NCBI GenBank assembly: GCA_009192285.1
Contig: CM018605.1
Location: 1-64,000 of the forward strand
DNA from: Morchella semilibera
Taxonomy: Eukaryota; Ascomycota; Pezizomycetes; Pezizales; Morchellaceae
Reading direction: 5' to 3'
Length of the DNA: 64,000 nucleotides
Of this stretch, positions 1 to 10,059 are shown piece by piece. The notes under the pieces are model-generated. The model did no database searches and was not told the DNA's origin. It saw only the letters and a list, made by a program, of their open reading frames with translations. The number at the start of each line of letters is the position of its first letter. The first letter of the stretch is position 1. The position numbers and the translations under genes are program-made.

Positions 1-194
1 TAACCCTAACTAACCCTAACTAACCCTAACTAACCCTAACTAACCCTAACTAACCCTAACTAACCCTAACTAACCCTAACTAACCCTAACTAACCCTAAC
101 TAACCCTAACTAACCCTAACTAACCCTAACTAACCCTAACTAACCCTAACTAACCCTAACTAACCCTAACTAACCCTAACTAACCCTAACTAAC
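1..194. repeat. Terminal telomere array, decameric unit
   Basis: Nineteen uninterrupted copies of the 10-base unit TAACCCTAAC plus a partial copy (TAAC) run from base 1. On the G-rich strand the unit is GGGTTAGTTA, i.e. TTAGGG alternating with TTAG. The C-rich strand reads 5' to 3' into the chromosome, as expected for a left chromosome end. The copies show no variants, so this is a true end rather than a degenerate internal array. The same decamer appears internally at 32117-32160, which supports it being this organism's telomerase product. Confidence 0.95.
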
Positions 195-664
195 TGCGCT
201 CCCGTTACAAGCGCCATGTCGCTTTAGGGATATAGAGAGTAAGGTACCGTACAGTGTCCTATGTGTAATATGACTGGAGGTAAATAGCGCTGTACGGCCT
301 CTCTTACCCTCTTGTTACAAAGTAAAAGGTGCCGTACAGTCAGCTTGGGATTTACTTTTGCTCATTGCGAAGCACCTCGCCATTTTCTGTTAACCTTAAC
401 CCTGAGGACACCCCACCAGAAAGCCCTATAATGGGTATTTTTGGGAATTCTCGCGGCCACCAAGCGTCAACTTCAGCTCGTACAGACCCGCCGACTGTTT
501 AGTAGATATTTGACATACTGCGTCTCAACGGGGAGATATGCCACATGAAATCTGACATGACCATCAGATTCCAGGCACTTTTTTGGCAAAGATGGCCCAT
601 AGTAACACTGTGATTCATCGCTCCGATCTTACACTGTTCTGACGATATTTTCACGATCACCGCT
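195..664. other. Telomere-proximal unique sequence
   Basis: No coding region is recognisable. There are scattered short telomere-like words (for example near 391-402, taaccttaaccct) and a short repeated phrase around the words gtaccgtacagt / gtgccgtacagt (near 243 and 331). Nothing else is supported. Confidence 0.5.
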
Positions 665-980
665 GGTCTCAGAGCTACGGGATGACGAGCTACGGGAAAT
701 GTGATGACGCCAAAAGATTGCTGGGACTTTTTTACCTTATTTACATTCCCCTACTGCCTCGGGGGGCGATCCTTAGCCTCTCCGAGTGGACTTCCGTCCC
801 TCCACTGGCGGTTTGGATACTAACAGCTACCGACGTCAATATAGAAATTAGCAGCGATGAGTCTAAGACGATGGGTCGATGGCATTAGGACATATAGATT
901 ACAACCGTTCTTTTTCATCCCGGATCACCCGGTGCTGTCGGATTTATGATAGCAGGTTACGCGAAGCCGGTATGGCCATC
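665..980. repeat. Subtelomeric repeat A, copy 1
   Basis: This block is repeated in direct orientation at about 1770-2095, roughly 1.1 kb further on. Shared landmarks in order are ctggtctcagagc, agctacgggaaat, attgctgggac, a cggcggttt/tggcggttt segment, gtagaaattagcag and ggtgctgtcg. Divergence is by substitutions and small indels. Short ORFs inside are not conserved between the two copies, so I treat it as non-coding subtelomeric repeat. Confidence 0.75.
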
Positions 981-1329
981 GTCACCGCATAACAGTAAAT
1001 GATATGAACAATCAGTATTATCACGGTGATAAAGGAGCTCTCCAGGAGAATTTTCACTTACCCGAGAGCCCTATAAAACCACGTTTGGTTAAAGAAACAG
1101 AGTTTTTATATCACTGATAACTGCGAGACAGATATACACGATCGGCATGATATGAGGTTGCCGAAAACTCGCAGGGAATCTTATACGTGAGATGGGACAT
1201 GGTAGAATAATACCTGAATAATTGCTTAATTGCAGCTACTACCGGTATCATCAGCAGTATCGTGATAGTGCAAGACCGCTAGTCTCAGAGCGACTGTGAG
1301 ATGGGCTATTGGAGATTTGGTGACGTCAA

Positions 1330-1752
1330 AGGATCGCTAGGACTTTTTTATCTTATATGCACCCTGTTCCTACCTCTCACGGTGATTCCTAGGCTTCCCG
1401 TATGGATTCCTATCCTTCCCCCAATAGTTTAGGATGAATTGATTGCTACGAGATACGAGAATTCAGTCTGGGTTCCTAGGATTCATTGGATTATTGGTGG
1501 TGGATGTGGGTGGTTACCTGCCTTGAGTTACCCTACCTAACTCAATGATTTAGGTTACCCTGCCTCCATATGCACGCCGAGACTGAATTTGACGCACGAC
1601 CAACACCCCCTCGCAATCTCAACAACCGCACAAGATATTAAAATTCTGAGTAGACAGAATGATCAAGAGGGCACTGTTTACCTTATATCCAAGAGATCGG
1701 CGTTATCAATTGAACGGTGCTTGCACTCCCGGTCCCTTTTTAGCCCCAAAAA
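1330..1752. repeat. Subtelomeric repeat B, copy 1
   Basis: Direct repeat with 2128-2546. The last roughly 190 bases (from cctccatatgcacgcc to the run cccggtccctttttagc) are very close between copies; the first half is more diverged and one copy carries a G9 run near 2284. Order A-B-A-B shows a duplication of a unit of about 1.1 kb next to the telomere. Confidence 0.8.
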
Positions 1753-1769
1753 TTTCCAAGAGTCACCAC

Positions 1770-2095
1770 TGGTCTCAGAGCCACGAGACGACAAGCTACG
1801 GGAAATCTGATGACACCAAAAAATTGCTGGGACATTTTTACCTTATAAACACTCTCTTCCCATCTCCCAGGGTGATCCATAGCCTCCCCAGGTGGATTCC
1901 CGTCCCTCCACCGGCGGTTTAGACTCTAACAGATACCGACGTTAATGTAGAAATTAGCAGGTACGAGTCCAGGACAATGGGTTGATGGTATTATGACATA
2001 CGTATCACGCCGTCTTTTCATCATGTATCACCCGGTGCTGTCGAATTCATGATAGCAGATCACGCGGAGCCTGTATGGCTACCGTCAGAACAGAT
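1770..2095. repeat. Subtelomeric repeat A, copy 2
   Basis: Second copy of the 665-980 block, same orientation, same order of landmarks. A partial third relative lies around 1280-1340 (agtctcagagcgactg and following). Confidence 0.75.
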
Positions 2096-2127
2096 ACAGC
2101 CATTCCGGCCACCATCATCCCATCACA

Positions 2128-2546
2128 GCAAATCTTTTACCTTATATGCACTCTCTTCCTACCTCTCAGGGTGATTCCTAGGCTTCACGTATGAATCTCT
2201 GTCCTTCCACTAGCGGTTTAGGAAGTCCCGGACGCGAGAGGGTATAAGAATTCAGTGTGGATTATCAGGAGTGAGTAGGCTATAGGGGGGGGGGATATAG
2301 TGGTTACCTACCTTGAGTTACCCTACCTCACTCAGTGCTTTGTGGTTACCCTGCCTCCATATGCACGCCAAGACTGAATTTGACGCACGACCACTACCCC
2401 CTCGCAAACTCAACAACCGTACAAGATATTAAAATTCTGAATAGACAGAAAGAACAAGGGGGCCCTGTTTACCCTATATCCAAGAGATCGGCGTTATCAA
2501 TTGAACGGTGCTTGCACTCCCGGTCCCTTTTTAGCTCTAAAAATTT
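2128..2546. repeat. Subtelomeric repeat B, copy 2
   Basis: Second copy of the 1330-1752 block in direct orientation; it runs straight into repeat C at about 2563. Confidence 0.8.
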
Positions 2547-2562
2547 CAAAGAAGGGTGTGAA

Positions 2563-2742
2563 TGAGGATTCCCTGCACCCACACAGGAGGCAGGTAATTC
2601 TGTCACATGACACAACACGTAGTAGGAATGCCCGACCCTCCCCGACCGAGCCTGACGTCGGGGTGGCCTGACGTCGGGGTGGCCTGACGTCGGGCATATT
2701 TGGCTGATTTCCGGAGCGGAAAGTGTGAAACACTAATAGTTA
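2563..2742. repeat. Subtelomeric repeat C, copy 1, with 16-bp triplet
   Basis: Close copy at 8297-8486. Inside (about 2651-2695) is a tandem of a 16-base unit, cctgacgtcggggtgg, in two full copies and one partial; each contains TGACGTC, a half-variant of the CRE/ATF palindrome. The repeat ends with the shared phrase gcggaaagtgtgaaacact and then ttag, directly before a G/T-rich tract. Confidence 0.8.
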
Positions 2743-2749
2743 GGGGGAG

Positions 2750-3030
2750 CATCGGTGGCGGTAGAGGTAGTATTAGCAGCAGAGTCAGAGGTTGTCGAGC
2801 TCATTGTCGAGGTCACGGTGGTGTGGAGGTAGTGGTAGTGGTAGTGGTTGAGGACACGGTGGGGGTGGAGGCAGTGGGGTGGTAGAGGTACAGGTGCAAG
2901 TGCAGGCCGTGGCCGAGGACACAGTGGTGGTGGTGGCGGTGGCGGTGGTGGTTGGCGGGGTCGGGGTCGGTGTCGGTGTCATGTGGTATAGTGACAGGCA
3001 GAGTCATTATGGTGGTAGTGGTGGTGGAGA
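2750..3030. repeat. G/T-rich degenerate minisatellite D1
   Basis: Strongly strand-asymmetric tract of GTGG/GGT words with recurring phrases such as gaggacacggtgg and gtggaggtagtgg. It creates artificial ORFs rich in Val/Gly on one strand and His/Pro/Thr on the other. Similar tracts lie at 6190-6300, 6735-6950 and 7780-8070. Confidence 0.8.
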
Positions 3031-3049
3031 CGCAGCTTATCGTTAAAAC

Positions 3050-4190
3050 ACAAGTGCTTCGGACAGACCTTTATCAGGAGTCGAAAAAGCCTAGCAGATG
3101 CAGGAGTCAAGAAAGGATGTCTCCATGAGTCAAAAAGCATATTCCATACTACAAAAAGTATGTTTACAGGCGTGGGCAAAGCAATCGAAGAGCATACGTT
3201 ATCACACACTCCACAATCGCGCCATGATGCATGCCTCCACATGGGGGATGCCAACGAGAGTTAACTACGCCCACCTGTTGCTATCGAGAAGCCATATGCG
3301 TGTGGCTCCATAATGATTCCCGTGGTGTGGGAGCGAGTGGAGAGGCAGGGGGCCAAATATGTGTGGCTTCAAGATAGTTACAATTGTATGGAAACGAATG
3401 CAAAGGCAGTAAGCCATTTGAATGTTGCTCCATAATGGCTACAAGGGTATGGAGTGTAGATGTAGGGAGCTGTTTGGGTGTGGCTTCCTAGTCGCTTCCA
3501 TGTGCCAAAGGGGCACGTTTTCATTTAGATGTGGAAGAGTCAAGAAAGCATGATTTTATATGGGTGCGAAGGAGTCGAAGAACCGAGCGTTTGGTGGGGA
3601 GTCATACCAGTAGATAACGGCGCCATGGTGCATGCCTCCAAATGGAAGGGTACGAGCGAGAGTTAATTGCGCCCGCCTGCCGCTGGCGGGGAGCCATATG
3701 CTTGTGGCTCCATAAGGCTGTGTGTAAGCGAGTGGAGAGGCAGAGACTGTTTGGATAAGACTTCCTAATGGCTTCCAGACCGTTGAAGCGAGTGTAGGGC
3801 AGGAAGCATTGGGGGCTATAATGGTTTCCGGAGTGTGAAAGCGAATGTGTAGGGGTAGGGTACCATTGGGGTGAGGCTTCCTAATGGCCTCAAGACTTTA
3901 GAAGTCAATTGTAGAAGCAGGCGCAGGTGAATCTATCAAAAAAGCATACATTTAATACAGAATCGTAGCTTATCACTCGCTCTAGAGTCGCCATGATGCA
4001 TGCATCTAGATGTAAGGGCGTGAACAAGTATTCACTGCACCTGCCCATATATGGCTTCTAAATCCAGAGGGAGCTCAGGGCGGGTGCAGAGACAGTGGGC
4101 GTGAAACGCATTGGGAGCGGGCTTGAATGCGTGGGGATTGGGGACACGTTCTTATGGCCAGGTGCCTGCGAGTGTGGCTGACAGCTTGAG
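3050..4190. repeat. Degenerate subtelomeric satellite block E1
   Basis: Loose tandem array of units of roughly 90-110 bases built around gtggctccataatggcttcc, gtggaagcgagtg and agaggcaggaagcc, together with a recurring phrase catgatgcatgcctcca. The same vocabulary fills 6310-7680 and 8090-9270. No conserved reading frame is seen. Confidence 0.7.
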
Positions 4191-4201
4191 TTCTGGGGTT
4201 G

Positions 4202-4345
4202 CGTTAAATTTGTATGCGACCCGCAGTCGTCCAGGGTGGCATTAATTTGTATGTGTGTGACGCGAACTGGCCTCAGGATATTGTATGGTGGAGGCGCAAG
4301 GGGTACACAATTGCGGGGCGGAGTAGGGGGCGGGGTTTTGACAGA
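4202..4345. repeat. Subtelomeric repeat F, copy 1
   Basis: About 140 bases closely matching 9285-9432 (landmarks: aatttgtatg, gacccg..gtcgtcca, gacgcgaactggcctc, ggaggcgcaaggggtac). A short partial copy starts near 8920. Here the repeat abuts the chromovirus fossil, so one of the two was inserted at or near the edge of the other. Confidence 0.75.
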
Positions 4346-5500
4346 TGGCAGAGATTCACGACCAGTTGCAAGCTGAAATACGCTATGCTCAAGATCGACA
4401 GGAGACTAATGCCAATACCCGTCGAGTCCCTGCACCTTGGTATAAAGTGAGTGATGAAGTATGGCTTAATGCCAGGAATATCCAGACCACTAGACCCTCC
4501 CGGAAACTTGATTGGAAACGACTCGGCAGGTTTAAGATTAAGTCGGTTATTAGCCTCTATGCCTACGAACTTGATCTCCCCTCTACCATGAAGATACATC
4601 CTGTGTTCCATGTGTCAAAGCTCGAGCTCTGTGCTACGGATCCTCTACCAGGACATGTTCCCCCTCCGGCACCTCCGGTGATTATTGATGGTGATGAAGA
4701 ATGGGAAGTCGATGAACTTCTAGACTCTCGCCTTCGCTACTCACGACTGCAGTATCTGGTTAAGTGGAAGGGCTATGATGCGCCAACCTGGGAGTACGCT
4801 GAGAATCTTACCAATGTCCCTCGTCTGTTGATCCGTTTTCATACAACATATCCCACCAAGCCGAGACCTGACGGAGTTCTCGCGGAGCTCGAACCTAATG
4901 AGAGGTTAACTATCACGGCTCCGCCTCCTGCACCTCGCCTGCCGCCAATACGTCTTCGGAACAGGGTTGTTGGATAGTATTGGTCGATATCGGAAGTAGA
5001 ATGATGGATTAGGAAGGAGCTCGGGTGATAGAATGTAAGCGCTAGGAAGGATGGGGTAGTATCGGTTTAGAAGTATGGGTATTGGGAATAGTATGGGTGG
5101 TACAGAAGTGGGGGAGGTTCTATGGGATTCTATGGTTATGAGTCAGCGGTGTGACAGGGAAGTTGTATATATATAGTATTTGTTCTTTCCTATGTTTCTG
5201 CCTCTCTAGGCAACGTCTTCTTTCTGTTAGCAATATACTATTTTGGCTTCGGCCCTCCTGTCCCCGCCTTGTTCTCGAACCTGAACCCGAACCCGAACCT
5301 GCCTCGTCTCGGTATCTCCTGAGCCGACCCTGCCCCTGTCTTCGTCCCTGAATCTACCCCGCTTGGCCATTGACCCGACCCCGCCCCGTTAGACTTACCG
5401 ATATTGCTCCAGACTTGGACGGTAGTAGGATCGTGAGGACTACTAAAGATAGTGCACTCTTTGTTCCTGCTGGTTGGATTCATTGTATTCTAACAGTGAG
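4345..5500 (+). mobile_element. Ty3/gypsy chromovirus fossil, 3' part only
   Basis: A fragment of a Ty3/gypsy LTR retrotransposon of the chromovirus clade. Recognisable parts are the end of the integrase region and a C-terminal chromodomain (around 4705-4890, with the typical YLVKWKGY core and following WE pair), then roughly 400-500 bases of LTR-like non-coding sequence with an AT-rich box and a C/T-rich tract. Gag, protease, reverse transcriptase and RNase H are absent from the window, so the element is broken and represented by its 3' end only. No flanking partner LTR is seen to date it; the readable chromodomain suggests moderate rather than great age. Confidence 0.8.
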
Positions 5501-5528
5501 CGGACGAATACTAGCTGATTATACCTGA

Positions 5529-6107
5529 AAGATTGATGATCTTATTGACACTGTATTGAAGTGTTTGGAATTGGAAATCAAGCTGAGATACGATTTAGAG
5601 AGTTCAGGTTTCTCTGGGGCTATGTGTCCAGCTATAGATCTCCTCAATTTGGAGTTGATGGACACCGCAGTTGATCACTTGAAAGAAACTATTACTAAAT
5701 GGATAAAACCCATCGAGCTTCTGTCAAGCCGTAGTGATTGCCAGCGGGAAACATTAGGTGAGGTAATTGAAAAAAGATCGCTTGATATTATGATAGAATT
5801 GGCTGGCCGTGGGAGAGCTCTACCAGCGGTATGTCCATGTGGTATTTCCAAAAGGATAAAATCACAGATGGGGGAACACATGAAGTCCCATGCTTTTCAA
5901 AGGGCTAGACCACAAGAAATGCCTCCTCTTCCAGCCAAGACAAAGAAAAGGGTCACCTTCAGAGAAGACTCTGAGCAGGCGGCAATGGAAGCAGGCGACT
6001 CTGATTATATTGAACCAAAAAAGAGGAGGAAAACTAGATCGAGTACCAGGACAAGGGCGAAAATCTCCGAGACTATTAATGTAGAAGAAGATGTACTTAC
6101 AGCTTGA
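5529..6107 (+). CDS. Hypothetical protein with a C2H2-like zinc finger, 5' end unclear
   Basis: An open frame of 192 codons running from just after an in-frame stop at 5526 to the stop at 6105-6107. The first in-frame ATG is at 5622, but the preceding codons look equally protein-like, so an upstream exon or truncation is possible. It has a helical N-terminal half, then a C-x1-C-x12-H-x3-H arrangement (codons from about 5832 to 5891) resembling a C2H2 finger with a shortened Cys spacing, and a basic tail with KKRRK near 6020, a likely nuclear localisation signal. It lies directly after the chromovirus fossil inside the subtelomeric repeats, so it may be a captured gene fragment or an element-encoded protein. 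Family not recognised. Confidence 0.45.
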   Translation, partial: KIDDLIDTVLKCLELEIKLRYDLESSGFSGAMCPAIDLLNLELMDTAVDHLKETITKWIKPIELLSSRSDCQRETLGEVIEKRSLDIMIELAGRGRALPAVCPCGISKRIKSQMGEHMKSHAFQRARPQEMPPLPAKTKKRVTFREDSEQAAMEAGDSDYIEPKKRRKTRSSTRTRAKISETINVEEDVLTA

Positions 6108-6189
6108 CAAATACATTAATCTAATTAAGTATATAGACCGATACGTTCAAAGAACATGCAAATACTGGTTAAGCACCATCGAGTACAGA

Positions 6190-6310
6190 GAGTTAGAGGT
6201 GGTCGAGATCGTGGTCCAGGTCACAGTGGTATGGAGGTGGTGGTAGTAGTTGCGGTCGGGGTGGAGGTCAGGCGGTAGGCGGGAAAACATTAATGGTGGT
6301 GGAGACGCAG
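6190..6310. repeat. G/T-rich minisatellite D2
   Basis: Short tract of the same GTGG/GGT vocabulary as 2750-3030, followed by gtggagacgcagcttatcgtt, a phrase that also follows D1 near 3023-3044. The D tract and the next repeat therefore move as one module. Confidence 0.7.
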
Positions 6311-7680
6311 CTTATCGTTTTCCACGCGCAGACTCTTCTTAGGTGTTGAAAAGCCTGCTTTCAAGGGTAGATGTAGAAGTCAAGAAAGTATGTTTCCACG
6401 CGCCAAAAAGACACCCTCTAATGTGGATGTGAAGGAATCCAAAGAACATGCATTTGATGCAGAACCATGGACTATCACCTGCTCCAAAATCCCGCGTCCA
6501 CATTAAAGGGTGCAAACGAGAGCTCGCCGCGCCCGGCCGTCCTCGCTAACGAGCCATGTGTGTGTGGTTTCCTAATGGCTTCCAGGCCCTAAAAAGCATG
6601 TTTCCAAGTGGAGTTGGAGGCGCAGACTTCCAACGAAAGATCTCACGATCTTATGCTCAATGAATTACTACTCGTTCTACCTGAACCCGATGTAGTCAAT
6701 TTACAGGGCGTAGTGCAAAGGAGGGTAGTGTCTGTGGTGGAGATATGGTGTTGGTGGTGCTTCAGGTCGTGGTTGAGGTCACGGTAGTGTAGAGGTGGTG
6801 GTCGTAGTCATAGGCCAGGACACAGCAGTCGCGGTAGTAGTGATGGTTGAGGACACGGTAGAGGTGGTGGTTGCGGTAGTGGTGTGTGTGGTGGTGGTGG
6901 TAGCGGTCGTGGTTGTGGTCCGTAGTCGAGGACACAGTGGAGGAGCCACGAAAGTACATGTAGGGTCGCGAACAAGGATTCAGCGCACCCGCCCAGTACT
7001 GGCAGGGAAACATATGTGCATGGCTTTGAGATGGCTTCCAGGGTGTGGAAGCGAGTGAGGAGGCAGGGAGGCTTTTGGCTTCCTAATGGCTTACATGCGC
7101 CAAAAAAGAAGGGTTCCATGCAGTTGAAAACCATGATTCCACGCTCTAAAAAAGTAGGGTTTCACGTGCAGGTAAGTAGTCTAAAAAGCATGTTTTTACA
7201 CTTAGTTGAATTAGTCGAAAAAGTATGTTATCATGTTGATATGAAGCCGTAAAATCGCGACTCTACATGGAAGGGTGCAAACGAGAGTCAAGTGCGCCCG
7301 CCCATCGATGGTAGGAGGCCATATGGGTGTGACTCCATAATGCCTTCGGTATAGATGTGGTTGCAGAGGCAGGGGACCATATGTGTGAGTACAGAGGCAG
7401 GAAGCCATTTGGCTACGACATGGCTTCCATGGTGTGGAAGCGAATGTAGAGGTGGGAGGACTAGTAGCCTGGCTTCTACTTCACATACAAAGCGGAGTCA
7501 CCAACTACGTCACAGCTTGGGAGTGTGTGACGCTCGGCTAAGGAGCCTGTTGGGTGGTGGCTTCGTTTGGCTTCCACAGCCTGAGTATGGGAGCGGAGTC
7601 GGGGCAAGTGTAAAGTCAGAGCCCAAAGAGGAGTAACTCCAGGTGCGAGAGGTAACGAGATCGCACCCAGGAGCGAAGAG
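6310..7680. repeat. Degenerate subtelomeric satellite block E2, with minisatellite D3
   Basis: Same loose unit vocabulary as 3050-4190, interrupted at about 6735-6950 by another G/T-rich tract (D3). No conserved protein frame. Confidence 0.65.
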
Positions 7681-7779
7681 GGACACCAGTGCGGATACCT
7701 GGGATGATTAAGTGTAGTGCATCATGGATTATTACTCGTTCCACAACCACCATGACCATGATAATCTATATAAGCGGTA

Positions 7780-8070
7780 CGAGGGGGAGTATCAGTAGCG
7801 GTAGAGGTAGTATTAGTAGCAGAGTCAGAGGTGGTCGAGGTGATGGTCGAGGTCACGGTGGTTTGGAGGTAGTGGTGGTGGTGGTGGTTGAGGACACGGT
7901 GGAGGTGGTTGTTGTGGTGGAGGTGGTGGTGGTGGGAGGGTGGTAGCGGTGGGCGTGGTGGTGGTGGTGGTGGTGGTGGTGGTCCTCGTCTAGGTCATGA
8001 TGGCGTGGAGGTGGTGGTCGTGGGCAAGGACCCGGTGGTGATATATGTAGAGGTGAAAGTGGAGGCGCTG
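7780..8070. repeat. G/T-rich minisatellite D4
   Basis: The longest pure stretch of GTGG/GGTGGT words. Its first 130 bases closely match D1 (gtagaggtagtatta, agcagagtcagaggt, ggtcacggtgg), showing segmental duplication followed by local repeat expansion. Confidence 0.8.
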
Positions 8071-8296
8071 GTAATCGTGAGAAACAAACGTGTTTCCAAG
8101 CGCGGACTCTTAGCACAGATAGAGGAGCCATATGTACGTGGCTCCATAATGGCTTCTAGGGAGCGGGTGTAGAGGCTGGAAGCTATTTGGATGTGGCTCC
8201 ATAAAGGTGCCCATGGTGAGCGAGTGTGGAGGGAGGGAGCCAGTTTGGTCTGACCTCTACGGTGCGGAGGCCATCTGTGTATGATGCAAACGAGGA

Positions 8297-8486
8297 TTCC
8301 CTGCACCCGCACAGGAGGCAGCCGTGGGCCCGACATAATTCTGTCGCATGTCATAACACGTGGTAGGGATGCCCGACAGTGCCCAATCGAACCTGACGTC
8401 GGGGTGGCCTGACGTCGGGGTGGCCTGACGTCTAACATATTTAGCCGATTTCCGGAGCGGAAAGTGTGAAACACTATTAGTTAGAG
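8297..8486. repeat. Subtelomeric repeat C, copy 2
   Basis: Direct copy of 2563-2742 including the 16-base cctgacgtcggggtgg tandem, with a small insertion (ccgtgggcccgac) absent from copy 1. Confidence 0.8.
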
Positions 8487-8489
8487 TCA

Positions 8490-9280
8490 TGTATTATCAC
8501 TCGCTACATAATCCCGCAACGGATCGTGCCTCCACGTGGTATGCAAGCGAGTGCAGAGGCAGGGAGCCCTTAGGGTGTGACTTCCTAATAGCTTCCATAT
8601 TCCAGAGGTGCAGTCAGGGCGAGTGTAGAGGCAGGCGCAGGAAGCCATCGAAAAAGCATGCATTCGATACAGAATCGTAGATTATCACTTGCTCCAGAGT
8701 GGCCATGGTGCATGCCTCCATATGTAAAGGGGCGAACAAGGATTCACTACACCCCCTCATGTGAGTGTGGCTTCTAAATCCGGAGTGGAAGATCAGGGCC
8801 GGTGTAGAGGCAGTAAGTATGAGATACATTAGGAGCGGGCTTAAATACGTAGAGATTGGGGACACGTTCTTATAGCAAGTGCGTACAACGTTGTTACAAG
8901 CTCGGGAGCTGCGGGTAGATTAAATTTGTATGGGACCCGTAGTTGTCCAGCTCATAGATCATCAATCGCCTCAGAATCGCGACTTCACATGTAAGATACG
9001 GCGCCCGCCCATCTAGCAGGAAGCGATATGTGCGTGGATGGCTTCCAGTGTGTGGAAGCGAGTGCGGAGGCAGGTAGGCAGTGGGTGTGACTTCCATAGT
9101 ACGGAGGCGAGGGTAGAGGCAGGAAGCCATTCCAGTGTCACCTCGTAATGGCTTCCATGCACCAAATAAGCATGATTTTACGCGCAGGTCAAACTATTGA
9201 AAACGACTGTTATTTGATGCAGAGCCATGGTGTGGAGGTGAGCATGCCTGCAAGCGTGGTTGCGAGCTTGGATGCTGGGG
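8490..9280. repeat. Degenerate subtelomeric satellite block E3
   Basis: Third block of the satellite vocabulary (gcctccacgtgg, gagtgcagaggcaggg, gtgactt.cctaat.gcttcca), ending in repeat F copy 2. Confidence 0.65.
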
Positions 9281-9284
9281 GGGT

Positions 9285-9432
9285 GCGTTGAATTTGTATG
9301 TGACCCGTAGTCGTCCAGCGTGGCATTAATTTGTATGTGTGCGACGCGAACTGGCCTCAGGATATTGTATGGCGGAGGCGCAAGGGGTACACGATTGCGG
9401 GGCGTAGTAGGGGACGGAGTCCTAACAGAGGC
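9285..9432. repeat. Subtelomeric repeat F, copy 2
   Basis: Close copy of 4202-4345. It lacks the chromovirus sequence that follows copy 1 and instead runs into unique sequence, so F marks the inner edge of the subtelomeric module. Confidence 0.7.
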
Positions 9433-9548
9433 AGAATAATCCAGAATGTGCTCGTTAGCTTAAAAAAAAGAGATGGACGTTATCAAATGGATGGTGCATA
9501 AATTATTCAAGCACTCCAATAACCCTTTATTTGAGTATGGTTTCTGGA

Positions 9549-9712
9549 GTCGTCCGCCGATATAACGATGCCAAAAAAGCAACAAATTTGCTATAGCGAA
9601 CGGGTTTCAGTAATCCGAATCCAAATTCCACATAGAAACCTGCTATAGCGAATAATCTGCTGTATCGAACGGAAGATTTTCGAATATGCAGGTTCGTTAT
9701 ATCGGCGGACGA
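9549..9712. mobile_element. MITE-like inverted-repeat element, 164 bp
   Basis: Perfect terminal inverted repeats of 19 bases: tcgtccgccgatataacga on the left and its reverse complement on the right. The interior is AT-rich and non-coding with repeated tgctatagcgaa words. The TIR style (tatagcg / tataacg) resembles Tc1-mariner/pogo-derived elements of fungi. A related terminal word, atcggcggacg, occurs alone near 42008. Confidence 0.75.
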
Positions 9713-9724
9713 GTCGGTGCAGGC

Positions 9725-9900
9725 AGTGTAGGCGCAGGGGCGGTGGGCGGTGGTAGGCGAGGTGGTAGGAGCGGTGGCAGGAACGGCGGCAGGAACGGCG
9801 GCAGGCAGGGGTAGGAGCGGTGGAGACGCAGGCGGGGGCGGGTCCAGGGCCAGGGTTAGGTCAGGGTTAGGGTCAGTGGTGCAAGTACCGGCAGTCCAGG
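9725..9900. repeat. GC-rich short tandem region with telomere-like words
   Basis: Units of about 13 bases (gcggcaggaacg / gcggtggcagga) around 9760-9830, then degenerate telomere-like words (agggttaggtcagggttagggtcag) near 9855-9880. Non-coding. Confidence 0.6.
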
Positions 9901-10059
9901 CGGTATGCGGTGCAGGTGGTGGTCGGGTGGTTGCGGATTTGTATTGTTGCGGATTTGTATGGCGTTCAGTATCATTGCCTTGCGGATTGATTTGGATTGG
10001 ATGGGGTGAGGGTGTAGGGTGCCTACCATACTGTTTAAATGACCTTCTCACCATTTAAT

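Noticed and set aside
2785-3007. His/Thr/Pro-rich ORFs on the minus strand
   Set aside because: They are translations of the G/T-rich minisatellite; similar artefacts arise at 6762-7134 and 7853-8131 and differ in sequence between copies.
9527-10054. 175-codon minus-strand ORF
   Set aside because: It is built from the GC-rich tandem region plus the 9549-9712 inverted-repeat element; no domain is present.
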